From Candolleomyces eurysporus (Eukaryota > Basidiomycota > Agaricomycetes > Agaricales > Psathyrellaceae), in NCBI GenBank assembly GCA_027579435.1, contig JANBPK010000193.1, forward strand, positions 1 to 18,840: a stretch of 18,840 nt of DNA, written 5' to 3'. The translations under genes and the position numbers were made by a program. Every line of letters begins with the position of its first letter. Within the stretch, counting starts at the first letter, position 1. Shown piece after piece: positions 18,091 through 18,840 of the stretch. Under the pieces are notes generated by a model, which saw nothing but the letters and a program-made list of their open reading frames with translations, had not been told where the DNA came from and searched no databases.

Positions 18091-18840
18091 TTACGGAACC
18101 AACTCCTGCTCACCCCACACGCCTTTCTCGTCCCTCCAAAACCTGAACCTCTTGTTCGGCTGCACGCCCAAATCCACAAAGTCCACTTCAACCGGCTCGA
18201 TAACTACCAACACGAAGTTCCCCAGGGCCTCATCCCAATTCTTCTGCTTCTTCTCCCGCTCCTCCGGAGAGTCGCTATCACTGGGCTCCTCGACGCGCTG
18301 AGGCCACTTCTTCGCTGCCTCCGGGCCTCCGTAAAGCGAAAGCGGTGTACCAGGAGGAGGCTTGCACCAGCTGGCTTTCATATACGCAGAGAGGCTTCGG
18401 AAGGAAGCTTGCCTCTGACTTTCCCAAAACTCTTTTGGCGAAGATTGTTGGTAGACGTTCGAAAGGGATTGTAATCCCAAGTAGCCTTGTGCTTCAGAGC
18501 GCGGCAGCTTGAAAGAGTCTTCGACCGTCTTTTCAAACTCGCTGTACAAATCTTTGGAAGCGCCAGTAGGAGAGGGGATGAGGAACGCTTTCCCAGAGAT
18601 TCTAAACTGAATTCTTGTCTTATCGTCGTCAGATTCTCCGTTGATCCACCAAGCGAACTCGACGTTCGAGTTCGCTCTGATTTGGGANNGACTTTTGGGG
18701 TACGAAGGTCGGTTGAGGTAACAACAAGTGGTAGGTGGGCTGGGGGAAACGTCCCAGATGACCCGGAATCGACCTGGAGGAACGAGCGGAAGATGTGTGA
18801 ACGGACTTTGGGGGATGTTCTCTGCGAGTCACTCGCGATA
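18091..18840 (-). CDS. Pyridoxamine-phosphate-oxidase-like FMN protein (Alr4036 type), 5' end outside the window
   Basis: Reading on the minus strand from the right edge, 50 codons (18839-18690) include PKVRSHIFRSF and VTSTDLRTPKV, the usual flavin-phosphate-binding region. From 18687 to the TAA at 18091 the next frame continues SQIRANSNVEFAWWINGE, RIQFRISGKAFLI, YLGLQSLSNVYQ and ends NFVLVVIEPVEVDFVDLG...WGEQELVP. This order and the closing IEP..VDF.DL block fit the fungal Alr4036 family of FMN-binding pyridoxamine 5'-phosphate oxidase-like proteins. About 248 residues are visible, so probably only the N-terminus is missing. The two frames meet exactly at the NN at 18688-18689; leaving these two bases out joins them into a normal family sequence. 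The protein may bind FMN and act as an oxidoreductase; pyridoxamine phosphate oxidation itself is not shown. Confidence 0.82.

Noticed and set aside
3517..18840. Whole region as a secondary-metabolite cluster
   Set aside because: There is no polyketide synthase, NRPS, terpene synthase, P450 or transporter in the window; the array is better explained as tandem duplication.

Overview
The window looks like nuclear DNA of a basidiomycete, most likely a mushroom-forming Agaricomycete. Coding exons have balanced base composition and are interrupted by very short GT-AG introns (mostly 53 to 66 nt). The gene content (expanded 2OG-Fe(II) oxygenases, F-box/LRR proteins, an Alr4036-type flavoprotein) is typical of that group. 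No tRNA, rRNA, CRISPR array or intact transposon was seen. The sequence contains three short N runs (5896, 11588, 18688-18689). Two of them fall in coding exons and shift the reading frame exactly there, so they are probably assembly artefacts.

Layout. (1) Positions 1-2666, plus strand: the 3' part of a large conserved fungal TPR-like protein in four exons, entering from the left edge. (2) Positions about 3170-13285, plus strand: a head-to-tail array of four paralogous 2-oxoglutarate/Fe(II) oxygenase genes (3517-5020, 5764-7277, 8229-9694, 11846-13260), here called OXY-1 to OXY-4. All have three exons, the same two intron positions and phases, and a middle exon of exactly 266 nt. All four keep the His-x-Asp...His metal triad and the Arg that binds 2-oxoglutarate. 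A fifth copy survives only as a promoter plus a beheaded first exon (about 11131-11465). (3) Positions 13668-15838, plus strand: an F-box protein in four exons. (4) Positions 16241-17881, minus strand: a second, unrelated-looking single-exon F-box/LRR-like protein, convergent with the first. (5) Positions 18091-18840, minus strand: a pyridoxamine-phosphate-oxidase-like (Alr4036 family) FMN protein running off the right edge.

How it fits together. The oxygenase array is the accessory core of the window. OXY-3 and OXY-4 are recent duplicates that share coding sequence, core promoter and leader, and differ in an acidic surface loop and in the C-terminus. OXY-2 is more distant and OXY-1 the most diverged. 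Their upstream regions carry TATA boxes 66 to 94 nt before the ATG and opposed TGACTC/GAGTCA half-sites further up, which suggests common control by a bZIP-type factor. The substrate of these enzymes cannot be read from sequence. The flanking genes show no obvious metabolic link to the array, so I regard the array as a local gene-family expansion rather than a proven biosynthetic cluster.
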